Made by a program: the position numbers and the translations under genes. A stretch of DNA of 64,000 bases, from contig VNKQ01000002.1 in NCBI GenBank assembly GCA_016508695.1, positions 2,294,001 to 2,358,000 on the forward strand, written 5' to 3'. The notes below the pieces were generated by a model. It was not told the DNA's origin. It saw nothing but the letters and a program-made list of their open reading frames with translations, and ran no database searches. Shown here piece by piece: positions 11,845 through 22,416 of this stretch (position 1 is the first letter of the stretch; each line of letters begins with the position of its first letter). The DNA is from Hyphodiscus hymeniophilus (taxonomy: Eukaryota > Ascomycota > Leotiomycetes > Helotiales > Hyphodiscaceae).

Positions 11845-12691
11845 CTACGCATCGTTAGCAGCGGCACTGCTTGACCACCAAGCTCGGTCTGTGCAACACT
11901 CACCGTGCACATGTGTTCCCTCGCCACCAAAGTCCTTCAGGTCCATCTCCAAGCTTCCTACCTCCTCAAAGCCTAGTTTCTGATAGACAGGGACTCCCAT
12001 CGGACTCCCCGTCAGAAAACAAGTAACAGTGTCTCGATCGGCCTTATCTAACCCATACTTCACGAGCTGCGAGCCAATGCCCCGACGTTGATATCTTAGA
12101 GATACCGTCATTTGACACAACTCGTAATGTTTACCCTGTGGTCTAAACTGCTCCTCTACTTTCGTCAGTCGGGAGATGAATGTCTGACGGAGTGAAGTAT
12201 TGGTGCGTGCCGGGAGAGCGATGTCTGCTTTGTCTTGAATGATCAGATTTGCCGCCTGTTGCTCAAGGATTAGCTCCCGAGTACTCTGTGTCTCCTCTCT
12301 CGCACTGCATTCTTCTTGAGATCTGGCTTCTCGTAAAACAATGAAGAGCTGAACCCGGGAAGCTGAAGGATGCACCTACTCTCGCACTCCACCCCCAAAC
12401 CGCATACCCAGCAATCTCACCCGTCTGCTCATCTACTGCCTTCAAAGCAACTGCTTCTTCGGGGTATTTGGCACAACCTGCAAGTTCGGCTTGGATTCCT
12501 TTGATGTTCCATTCGAGCCAGTCTTCTGTTGTACAATTCTTGAACTCCAGCGCGATTCGGGGACTAATAGAGACTTCCAGCATACTAGTTGCGATCAGTC
12601 AGAACCAGGCAAATGTAGGAAACGCTTGGAAGTACATCTCTGCAAGTATCTCAACGTCTTCTAGGAAGATTTTCTCGATTACGAAACCCAT
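11845..12691 (-). CDS. GNAT-family N-acetyltransferase
   Basis: The C-terminal part reads HYELCQMTVSLRYQRRGIGS then QLVKYGLDKA, the acetyl-CoA-binding motif A (R/Q-x-x-G-x-G/S) of GNAT enzymes, followed by PVYQKLGFEEVGSLEMDL, motif B. The substrate (amine or protein N-terminus) is unknown. The N-terminal half (EFKNCTTEDWLEWNIKGIQ through GYAVWGWSAR) lies in another frame, so an intron must fall between about 12280 and 12390; several donor/acceptor pairs are possible and I do not choose one. A likely first exon starts at 12691 (MGFVIEKIFLEDVEILAE) and joins across a roughly 51-base intron near 12633-12583. If that exon is wrong, translation starts at 12583. The stop at 11845 is clear. Confidence 0.75.
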
Positions 12692-13469
12692 TATTGTCAC
12701 AGGCGCTCTCCCGTCAATCGATTGTATTATTCTGGAATCTAAACAGTTCAGATAGGGACACAGCGCCAACCTTCACATAAAGAAACCACATCGACACAAA
12801 CGACTCTCTACATAAGGGATGGTTTTGTCGCAAGCAATGGCAGCCGATAGTACGTGTTTGGGTGACGTGTGGAAACCCACCTTCGACCGAGCACGTAAGG
12901 TAGGTAGGTAATTAGGCTTCAGGCGTCGTAATATTAAGTTGCTGCCTTAAAGCCTCACCTTTCACCAAGGCTAACCACTCCTGTTTCCAGCATCTCTAGT
13001 AAAGGTGTTTGAGATCAATGTTGCCGCTTTGGAGTTGGTCGGAACAGCCGCGATCTTGAGTAGATATCCATCTTGTATGTAGCTTGGTGAGTATCTGTAA
13101 TGGTGTGAAGAGATGGAATAAAAGGAGAAGGAGCGTCATAACAGCGAAGGTTAGAAGCAATATTACACTGTCAATGGAAGGGAATGTCCGCCATAGCCCG
13201 ATTCCTTAGTGACTGGTAGTCTCTCACACTCTGTGCATGAGCCCTGAGTTGTCTACCTTCCCTCATCTGTGTCGATCGAGTCCCTTTTTTGAACAAGGGT
13301 GACTTTTCCCGAGTGGGGAATATGAGGTGGCAGACCTGACTGCACTATAAGAAGTCTACCAGCATCGTCACAGATGGACCACAAAACCACTTCGATAGTA
13401 CCCAAATGTCGCCTGAATCTTTCAAGCTTCGTGAATAGTATCTGAGATTCGATTGCGGCTCTGTCCCAG
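12692..13469. other. Intergenic, no gene seen
   Basis: This lies between the GNAT start and the PRP22 stop. It should contain the GNAT promoter and the PRP22 3' UTR. No supported coding segment was found. Confidence 0.55.
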
Positions 13470-16400
13470 CTAACCCCAAGTTCCACCACCACCACCTCTG
13501 CCTTGCCTCTTCTGGGCCGATAGTCGCCAATCATCCTCTGCAGCAAACTTATTATACAGCGGCTGTATCCTCTCTGCTTTCTTTCGTTTACTAAGTTTAT
13601 CCGTAGGCGCGACTTTGAAGAAGGTAGGCGCAGCAGCAACTAGCCATTTCGGGTCGATCGATGTTGTGCAATGCATGTATTCTTTCGAGGTAAGGACCTA
13701 AAGCAGTTAATATATGACGAATTTTGAACTGGGAATAGTACTCACAAGGGTATGATAAATTACCCATTCGGCTTGCTTACCAAACAGCGCAGAAGAAGGA
13801 TGCAAGTACACAGGTGTCTGTTCAATGAGCGTTTTGTAGCCCTCTTGCGGATCCTTCCTCGCTGAGTTTCTAAAGAAGCCACTGCACAGCGCCTGCCGCA
13901 CCTTGTCTGTTGCCCGCCCACAGCTCACGATGGGATGCTTGTATCGCTCCATAATCTTCACCAATTGATCTCTAACGTCCTTTGCGCGGCGCATCGACCG
14001 CGCTTGAATGAAGTTCTCAAAACACCATGGATTCGCAAACTTGTTCTGCTTCCAGCCGTTGTAGACATTGAGAAGCGTAAGATGATCGCCGTGAGGGTCG
14101 TGGAACTTCGCTTTCTTCTGATCAGCCTGTGTTTGTTTTTCTTTGGGACGGTAGAAAACGGTTGGCAGGGAAAGCATGGCGGTGATGGTGAGTATTTCAT
14201 CACTGCATCCTAGATCCACGCTTGCGATGAGAGTCTTGGCTAGGCCAGGATCCATAGGGAAATCGGCCATTTTGCGACCAAGTCGTGTAAGGAGGCCTTC
14301 ATCATCTAAGGCGGAGAGAGCGTATAACTCTTCGAGAGCTGTCAACATAGTATTCGTAGGAGGAGGGTCGAGGAAATCAAAATGTAATAGGTCGTTGATG
14401 CCCATAGCTTTGAGCATAAGTATCGTGAGTGATAGGTTCTGCCGTTGAATTTCGGGAATAGAAGTCGGCAACATTTCAGATTGGAATGCAGCTTCGGTGT
14501 AGAGACGGAAACATTTTCCAGGTCCCGTTCTTCCAGCGCGACCTGACCGTTGCTTGGCTTGGGCTTGGGAGATCGGGGTGATGACCAGGGAGTCCATGCC
14601 GAGTTTGGGGTCATATGCGTTTTGCTTGACAAAACCAGGGTCGATCACATAATAAATGTGATCGATGGTAATCGAGGTTTCGGCGATATTGGTAGCAATG
14701 ACCACTTTTCGGCTTCCGGGTGGTGCAGGTTCAAAAATCTTACTCTGCATCTCACTGGGAAGTGCTGAGTACACAGGGAGAATGATGAGCTCTGGAACGT
14801 TCGGACCCAGAGCTTTCATACGCTCGAATAAAATTTCGCAACTCGTGTCAATTTCCTCCTGTCCAGTCAAGAATAGAAGGATGTCTCCAGGAGGCTCTGA
14901 TATATGAATTTGCATGACCGTTACCAGAGCAGCATCAAGATAATCGGATTCGGGCTCTTTAGAGTACATTATCTCTACTGGGTAGGTGCGTCCGGGAATG
15001 GTGAGGATGGGACACTCATTAAAGTAAGCTGAAAATTTGTCTGCATCCAAGGTTGCAGATGTTACAATGACCCTCATGTCCGGCCGCCGCTTCAGAGTCT
15101 TCTTTAACAATGCGAAGAGGACATCAGTAGCAATTGTACGCTCGTGAGCCTCATCCAACATGATAACAGAATATCTCTTGAGCTCAGCATCCATCAGGAT
15201 CTCTCTTTGCAACATGCCGTCTGTCATATACTTGATTTTCGTTGATGGGCTTGTCATATCCTCGAATCGAATCGTGTATCCAACTTCTTGGCCCAGTTCA
15301 CACCCTACTTCCTCCGACACACGTTTGGCCACAGACATTGCGGCCACACGACGAGGTTGCGTGCATCCGATAATACCATTATCAGCAAAGCCGGCTTCAG
15401 CGAGATATTGGGTAAGTTGTGTTGTTTTTCCGGAACCAGTGTCACCCACCACAATCAGAAGCTGGTTATCTTGGACAGCCTTGATTAGCTGAGATCGGAA
15501 TTTATACACTGGTAGTGATTCTCGTTGTTGCTTGATCGTCATATCCGTTCTTCGCCCAAACGATTGGTCCTTATTCTGCGTGGCACGCTTCCATTCAGGG
15601 ACTGCATCATTTGATGGGGCTGGTTTGATCGCACGTAATTCGCTTGCAAATTTCTTCTGATCCGGAGCAGCCATGGGATCTTGCCACTGTGCGGCCAAGT
15701 CCACTTTCGAGCCCTCGTCTGCCGCCTTGTCTTGCGCCTCTTGTTGCCTCAAGTCTCGTCGATCCTTTGCCAGAGTGGTTCCAGCCATAGCTGCACGATT
15801 CATCGAACCGTCGGGAGCTTTGATGACCCTGATGGGGGATAACTCCAAAGATTGCTTTGTTTGACCCGCCAGGAAGGGAGGCTCGTCTTCTCGAATTTCG
15901 ATATCGACATCCTCTTCGAGTTCCATTTCGCCTTCGCCATTTAGCGTAGCATGATAATCCTCATCCAGGTCAGGATAATCCGAGGCTTTTGCCACACCAG
16001 AAGCAATGAGTTGACGAATTTCCCATCGCTCTGGAGAAGTCATCCTTTTCTTGTTTTTCCGTATGACCTGTGAATCAAAGTTGGGTGGCTTGTCGTCGAT
16101 AAGACCGTATTCATCCTTACCCCCTCCTAATCGCTCCATATTGGCACCAGACTGTATTCTTGCTTGCGGCGCCAAGTCCCTTCCGGTCTCTTGGTCCACA
16201 TCTTTCATGGACAGCCCGATACGAGAGCCTTCAATCTTCGCAACCTTGACCTTCACTGGCTGGCCTCTAGAAACTAAGTCTGAAGGATGATTGACTCGCT
16301 GGCCCTCTACCAAAGCAGATACATGCACAAGTCCATCCACCTTTCCTTTGACCCCGTGTATGTTGACAAATGCCCCAAAGTCCTTCACACCTGTGATATG

Positions 16401-17111
16401 ACCATCGTAAACTTTGTATAGTATAGGCTCATCGTCGATCTCAGGAGTAGGAGGGCGTTCGAATTGATCGTCCTCGTCTCTCCTCCGTCGACTTTTGTGG
16501 CCATTCCGCGAACGACCATGGTCATCCCCATCCTCATACGCATGTTTCCGCCGCCGCCTACTATCATCTTTCGATCGTGACCTTGATCTATACCTGTCCT
16601 TCCGACTTCGCCGTTTATCATAATCTTCGTCCGGACTTCGACTTCGTTTCCTACTTGGTCCCCCAGAGTCCAAAGTCTTCGATTGCCCAAGTCCTTCCAG
16701 TAGCGCAAACGTCTCGTCAATCGCATCATTTCCTGACACTTTTCCATTCACAGCTTCCTCCTGCGCGTCGTCCTCCCATGGTATCTCTCTATCAGGTAGC
16801 GCAAGTCCTTTGAACACCTTCGTCTGGTCCTGAGTCTTGCTGCTCGATCCATTCGATCCCTTTGCCCTCGCATTTTTGAAAGTGGGATGCATAGTCCTGA
16901 CCAGGCGATCCACGCTTTCGATCAAGCTCTGTGGGAAGTCTGCCCCCATCTCCTCCATCTTCTTCTGGAATTCCTCCAAAGAGCTGCATTCTGTCTGTTG
17001 TGCAATCACGAACTCGGCGAGGGTTTTGTCCTTGATCCCAAGATGATTCTCCAGCTCAGAGGTGACTTTCGAGACCAAAGAGAGAAGTTCGAGGGATTCA
17101 AAGTCGTCCAT
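13470..17111 (-). CDS. PRP22: DEAH-box splicing helicase Prp22/DHX8
   Basis: This ATP-dependent RNA helicase releases mature mRNA from the spliceosome in the nucleus. Exon 1 (17111-13746) and exon 2 (13697-13470), separated by a 48-base intron, give about 1197 residues. From the N-terminus: a conserved head (MDDFESLELLSLVSKVTSEL), an RS/RK-rich stretch around residues 150-215, an S1 RNA-binding domain near 231-305 (YDGHITGVKDFGAFVNI), Walker A GDTGSGKTTQ near 555, DEAHER near 650, SAT, the RSGRAGRTGPG helicase motif, then HA2 and OB-fold regions. Exon 2 supplies the conserved end VLTSKEYMHCTTSIDPKWLV and DKLSKRKKAERIQPL, finishing in a glycine run and TWG. All helicase motifs look intact. It is single-copy housekeeping in fungi. 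Confidence 0.97.
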
Positions 17112-17704
17112 AGCCGGTACGATAGTGCTGAGGGGTGATTTGGCTTAATTCTTTTCGAAATCGCGAAGGCGAGGTCAAATAGGGATTTGCGCTTACGTAA
17201 GCATGTTATAGCACTCCTTGTGCTCGTACCTGTTCGACTTCGCGACAATCCTTGCGCGCTTCAGAGTCAGATAGTGAATTAATTACCTTCTGTGTCTGGA
17301 TTTAGTATCAAGCGAGGGCAACTATGGTGTGAAACAAACTGAACTTTAATGGTTTTGCCGTTCTCTTAGGCTTTCATTCGGTGTCCGAACGCCTCAGCCT
17401 TGTGAACAAAATTTTCGAAATCTGTTGCCTAGGTACCTCTTCTCTTTAAAATACATAAGTCTTCATCGTACTCACCAGTGTGCCTTCCTTGCTGAATTCG
17501 TCATCATTGAAGGTGATATAAATTTGGTTCACTCACCAGTCAGAATCATTGAGGCATTACAAGCAGCCTAACACTTCTAAAGTTACGCCTGGATTTGAAC
17601 GAATGGTTAAGATTTGTTGGTATTCCACCGCATTTAAAATATTTTAGGATAGGATATCCGGATGACGATGTGCTCGAATTTATCAATTCATCCATAATCT
17701 GTGA
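17112..17704. promoter_or_regulatory. Divergent intergenic region between PRP22 and F-box-like gene
   Basis: The 593 bases separate two divergently transcribed starts and must hold both promoters. No distinct factor site stands out, and I saw no RNA gene. Confidence 0.5.
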
Positions 17705-18553
17705 ATGATTAAGATCTTCGGTGTGCATGGAATACCATCACCAACCCATGCGTCGACCCTAGATTGTCAGCCTTCCTTCGAATCGTTGCCCGGTGAGATC
17801 CGGAACCAAATATTTGAGGTCTGCATACATATCGCCTTGAGATCTCAAGGAACATACCCGAAGTGTTCAACCGGTATCAGCAATCCAGCACCGCTGGACA
17901 AGGCCATAGAGCTTTCAATTTTACCTCGATGGAATGGCCCAGTACGGTTACAGTCCAACGGAATTGGCCCTATGGGACTTCTGTTCGTCAATAGACGTAC
18001 TTATGATGAGCTGTTGAGTCTGATCCGCTCAGAAGTGCACTGGCTTCGGATTGGAGGATATATTTTACAGCACCAGGAGGACAATATGTCCCGGTGGGAG
18101 CTGTTGTACCCACTATTAATGGACCCATACCTATTTCGATACATCAAAAATATCAAGCTCAAGTTGCCCTCCAGTCGAGACGATATCCAACGAAGATACG
18201 ATAGCATGAGGGGATTCAGTATGACAGGATTCATTGGCAACAGAAAGCCGCCTAGATGCGACGTAATCATGTCCGTCGTCCCTGGTCTGGTACATTGTCT
18301 TCAGAAATTTGGATCTCTCGTCGAACACGAGGTGACCATCACGGTCGAGGTAACGAAGCCCCCTGACTTCGAACCGCTTTTGCCACTTTACGATATTTGC
18401 GGAAAGCGCACGACTGTCCTTTTCGTCGATCCCACCGGGCATTTTGGGCTCAACTTTCGGAATTCATGGTGGCAGTGGGTAGAGAGTTGGGATATTGCAT
18501 GGAAGGATGGTCTTATTCGCAACGAGAGAAAGCGTGACGGAAACTTCAACTAG
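17705..18553 (+). CDS. F-box/2EXR-like protein of unknown function
   Basis: A single-exon 282-residue protein. Near residue 28 it has FESLPGEIRNQIFEVCI, the opening of the F-box-like or 2EXR domain common in large fungal families. PMGLLFVNRRTYDELLSLI near residue 88 is the second element often seen in these proteins (leucine-rich segment, then a conserved NR). The remainder has no catalytic motif I know. Such proteins are thought to act as adaptors, some in ubiquitin ligases, but most are uncharacterised and this one has no informative neighbour. The frame is open from ATG to TAG. Confidence 0.7.
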   Translation: MIKIFGVHGIPSPTHASTLDCQPSFESLPGEIRNQIFEVCIHIALRSQGTYPKCSTGISNPAPLDKAIELSILPRWNGPVRLQSNGIGPMGLLFVNRRTYDELLSLIRSEVHWLRIGGYILQHQEDNMSRWELLYPLLMDPYLFRYIKNIKLKLPSSRDDIQRRYDSMRGFSMTGFIGNRKPPRCDVIMSVVPGLVHCLQKFGSLVEHEVTITVEVTKPPDFEPLLPLYDICGKRTTVLFVDPTGHFGLNFRNSWWQWVESWDIAWKDGLIRNERKRDGNFN

Positions 18554-19727
18554 TATTGCTCCCACTCACTTGGAAGTTGAATACTTTTTTGTGGCCATGT
18601 CACAGTTTTGACGCTTCTGAGAACTTTAAGACACGGGTTCAGCAGTCTTTGCAAAGTAGGTCGGTATGATTGAGCTGTTGCCCAATGTTTTCCCTTCTGT
18701 CTCGACGATCGTATGTTGAAGGTATGATTCGACATCTCGTTGATGCTCACTAGTGAATGACTTCTTATCTCTTCCTGGAACACATACTTGGGCCACTCTA
18801 TTCCACAATTTATTTTCTAGCAATGCACCGATGGGTACGGCACTTCTTCGCAGCAGGAAACCGGCAGAGAATGGTTGGGTATCGGTTTTGCACCTCTGCC
18901 TGGCAGAGCAGCAGCCACTTATTGACCGATTCGAATACAACCACTTTGGGGTTATCCATCCGATATATGTTACTCAAACCGTCCAACTTTTACATGCAGG
19001 AATCGAACCAGCAGAAACTCTGCTTGGCGACCCCGCATCCTACACGAGGAAGAATAGCAGTACAGCTTCAATGCTACATTATATGGACTCAATCTCCTGT
19101 ATGCTTTACGTTCTGAACATGCAATTTATAGTAGGCTATCAGGTCTTGTGTCACTTGAAGCAACCGCATGATCGTGCTTGGAAGACGTACTTTGGTTGAT
19201 CGCAATTGTGTAGCAATCACCAGTCTCAGTGGAAAAGGCCGCTAACCGTCACTCCTCAGCGATTGGGACTTCTTCGATTCAGCAAACTTCATACATATGC
19301 AGCTATGTTGGTGCCATCCCCTACGAATTACGATTTGAGACTGTTCTATATTCCAATTCATCAAGATCGAAAATCTAAGACTTCACTTCCTCACCGTGTG
19401 TTGGGCCTTCTTCAAGCTGGGCGCGCCACAGTCTTAATCGCTCTTGTTGCTATTTGGCGTAGATAAAGAGCTTATAATATGGAACCACCGTGAACGAACA
19501 TTGTGCTAATGAGTTTCGAAGACACCATAGCCTATGTTATACTTCTTTACACTTCTAGCATGATCGAACAACAATTCAGCGGACACTTACCCCAAATGAA
19601 GCACACATGTTCCCCAGATACAACATTAGATCAAAATCATATACCATAAGCAATGCGTGTAGAGAACTTATATAAGCCCGCTTCTAACATCATATATACA
19701 ATGTACCGTACCGATCACCCACCAACG
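18554..19727. other. Intergenic, with tRNA-like nested hairpin but no supported gene
   Basis: Open frames between 18750 and 19470 overlap in two frames, lack recognisable domains and do not splice into anything convincing. A nested hairpin with an exact tRNA B-box-like word lies at 18994-19038. It cannot be folded as a full tRNA. Confidence 0.5.
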
Positions 19728-20511
19728 CTACTTTGTCCGAATATGCTTTAACTTCTTATCGCTCCACAAGAAGTTATTCGCATACGCCTTCGGCGCAATC
19801 TTCCTCGCATTCGGCTCCTGCACAAAATACTCATAGCCCTGCTTCTCCGCAAACCTAATAGCATCCTCCTTGCTCTTGAAGCTGATATGTGTGCCTTGCA
19901 TAAAATCGGCGGAGGATTGCCAGCCCATTAGAGGGTTCTCCCATCTGTGACCTTTGGAGAGAATGTCCCAGTCCATGCGCCAGTGGTGACCGTGCCAATC
20001 GCCTGATTGAGTGGCTGTTTTGGCTTCTTTGTAAATCCTGGGGACGTTAGCTGGGAAGTTGCGCTTGGAACGATATACAAACCGGACAGTACGAGCCTCG
20101 AGCTCAATTGGTGCCCCAGATAGGACTGCCGCAGGCAAGACATCTGTGTCTTCGCTGCCATTCATCACGCGCTTTGGAATTGGGGAGAAAGTCCTGTATT
20201 TTGCCTCATTAGCCTTCACGTCTGCACCCCTCATGTAGCGCCATCCACTTGACTTTAGGGGCCACGTACGAAGAAGCCTGGTCAACCTCCGCAGCATAGT
20301 CGGGCTGATTATGACTCCCCAAATACTTCTTTCCCTTGCCTTGCTCAGAGATATCCGTAGTCTGTGATTTGTGAACCGGAGTAGATGTCGTGAGTTTTGT
20401 GCCGGCTGCAGTGGTAGTATCGTATCGTTTGGTGCTTGGAATAGCTCGAAGTGATGATGGCCCGCCTGCTCGTAGCAGCCGGCCCGCAATTGAAGGTCGC
20501 AGTAAAGACAT
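19728..20511 (-). CDS. NDUFS4: Mitochondrial complex I 21-kDa (NDUFS4-type) subunit
   Basis: This accessory subunit of NADH:ubiquinone oxidoreductase sits in the peripheral arm of complex I in the mitochondrial matrix. Three exons (20511-20270, 20193-20083, 20037-19728) give 220 residues. The N-terminus (MSLLRPSIAGRLLRAGGPSS) is Arg/Ser-rich and acid-poor, as expected for mitochondrial import. The conserved domain runs from ELEARTVR across intron 2 to IYKEAKTATQSGDWHGHHW, then KGHRWENPLMGWQSSADFMQ, FAEKQGYEYFV and a C-terminal KLKHIRTK. Intron 2 is 45 bases with no stop and in phase, so naive reading inserts 15 foreign residues; removing it restores the family sequence exactly. Intron 1 (20269-20194) uses GTACGT and TACAG. 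It shares a short promoter region with the ATP synthase subunit gene. Confidence 0.95.
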
Positions 20512-20775
20512 TGTGTTGCACTTGACTATATAGTGTGTGCTTGAAGTAACTTGGTGTTGTGATCCGTTGCGATCAATGTAAATTATGTAAGCGACGCTAG
20601 TGGGAAAGGAAGCTTTCGGACTTCAAGTGCCAAACAAGAACAAGTCATCATAGTCTCCTCTCAACATCTCATCAAGACACTCAATTGAGGTATGTATCAA
20701 TGCAGTCTTAGGGGAAAGAAAGATTCAAGATACTTGCAATGAGCAATGGGCTGACTGTCATTAGAAGTCATCAAG
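20512..20775. promoter_or_regulatory. Bidirectional promoter of two respiratory-chain genes
   Basis: Only 264 bases separate the start codons of the divergently transcribed complex I subunit and ATP synthase subunit f genes. Promoters and 5' UTRs of both must lie here. No single motif is assigned. Confidence 0.6.
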
Positions 20776-21375
20776 ATGAGCTTCATCACTCGCCGAGCTC
20801 TCTCGACTCTCATTCCACCTAAGGTACGACTCTACCAGACCCCAGTGATTCTGTCAAATAACCCTGACTTATAATTAGGTTGCATCTCCAACTGTAAGTG
20901 CGCCAATTTCGATTCGAATCCTCAGCGACAGCCTTGGTCGGGTTGTGATCCCCAAGCCAAACAACCGAACGAGGCAGGGATGAAGGAAGGGATGAAGAAG
21001 GCCAAAACTGATGAAGAATAGGGAATCGGTGCGGCTCAAGATGCTGTCCGCATGCAGCGTGTAGTCAGCTTCTACGAGAAGCTTCCTCGTGGATCCGCTC
21101 CGGAAGTCAAGCCTAAGGGATTCATCGGAAGATACCAAGCAAAGCACTTCGGGAAGAACGCTTCTGCAACACGTACGTCTATAAAGATTCTGCCTGACGA
21201 GGCATTGGGTTATGCTGATTTTATTGTCCTGCAACAGCTCTCATCCACGCCATCATTGGACTTCTCGCGCTGGGTTACGCCCAGAACTACTACTTCCACT
21301 TGCGTAAGCTGGATATTCTAATCGTTTGACCGTTGCTAATTAGTTATAGGCCACCACAAGAACAATGCTCATTAG
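20776..21375 (+). CDS. ATP17: F1Fo-ATP synthase subunit f
   Basis: Subunit f is a small inner-membrane component of the ATP synthase peripheral stalk and dimer interface. Five exons (20776-20823, 20879-20893, 21022-21172, 21238-21303, 21350-21375) join into 101 residues, the length of yeast Atp17. The start is MSFITRRALSTLIPPK, an import-like head. Exon 3 carries the conserved MQRVVSFYEKLPRGSAP and GFIGRYQAKHFGK. Exon 4 encodes the membrane span IHAIIGLLALGYAQNYYFHL, and exon 5 the tail HHKNNAH. All introns are GT-AG and phases agree. Exon 2 is only 15 bases (VASPT). The gene is invisible to simple frame scanning because coding is split so finely. Confidence 0.94.
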
Positions 21376-22416
21376 ATAGAGACGGAGCCTGGCTGATGCG
21401 AGAGGTGTATACCACCATGTAAATAAGGCATAGAGAATACCAATGGCTTGTCGACGGAGTCATCATGAATCCTCTATGTACGTGCATTGACTTAGGAACG
21501 GCTATTTTTCGGGGTCCAGTGCAGACCGTCCATTCCTGGTCTTCGGATGGACTCCCCAAGCTGGATTGAGAGCTGGGGGGAAATCCAGCTTGAGTACCTT
21601 AGTCACCAACGTCTTTTAAACCTAATGCCTCTAAACCGTTCGCACTACACGATTCTATGGGAAGTGTATGGGCCTCTCAAAACATCCTGAAGCGTCGAGG
21701 GTCGAGGGAAGACATAGTGTCAGGAGCTGCCAACCCACATGAAATCTTTGTGGACATGGTTGTACCGATGAACTAAGTGTCAGAGCTACTTAGCTTCCAA
21801 AAGGTGACCCCGTCCGGATGCAAAAGTCATAAATAACTGCTTCCGTGCCCCTTTCTTTGATTGAAAAAAGATGTCGTATAACCTTACCACTACCTGAAAT
21901 CCCCTTTCGGCGGCTCGTGATATTTGTGGGTACTGCAGCAATCAACGTACCTCAGTCTCGAGGACTTTGGAGGAGAAGCGAATCAGAACCATACTTGAAT
22001 TCAATCTCAAATTTACTTGACTTCGATCCCCTTTCGTATTTCGTTCTACCTGAGTTATACCTCATCAATTGTGGTGGGTACCTCCACATGATCTGGTGGA
22101 TCGTCATGGAGGCTGAAGTCGTCGCTAAGATCTTTACTTTCCTGGTCTAACCTAGTTCATCACGGCTACAGGTACCTCTTTTCTGCGAGTAGTTCAAGAC
22201 CTCATCTTTGACTCCAAATAAACCTCCCCATCAGCCCCGTCTCCGCCATCGAAGGAGTCATCTCACCGATCTTCTTGTCGCCTTTTCAAACTGCGACCCT
22301 CTCTCAACACGCGATTCCGTCGGTCTACACCCCAGGTCCCAAGCTTGCCAGTTGTTCAAGACAGGTCAACCCATGCGCAGCTCCTGGATCACACCTACAC
22401 AACACACCGAAGACGT
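21376..22416. other. Intergenic / probable long 5' leader
   Basis: No coding segment is supported between the ATP17 stop and the start of the large RGG protein. The last 250 bases are pyrimidine-rich with several out-of-frame ATGs, and may be the 5' UTR of the downstream gene. Confidence 0.5.

Noticed and set aside
18994..19009. tRNA gene suggested by the word ggaatcgaacc
   Set aside because: The T-stem has a mismatch, and D and anticodon arms cannot be placed at normal spacing; kept only as a structural curiosity.
18753..19199. 148-codon plus-strand frame after the F-box-like gene
   Set aside because: It starts at a non-ATG codon, overlaps another open frame of similar length, and has no domain or conserved-looking core.
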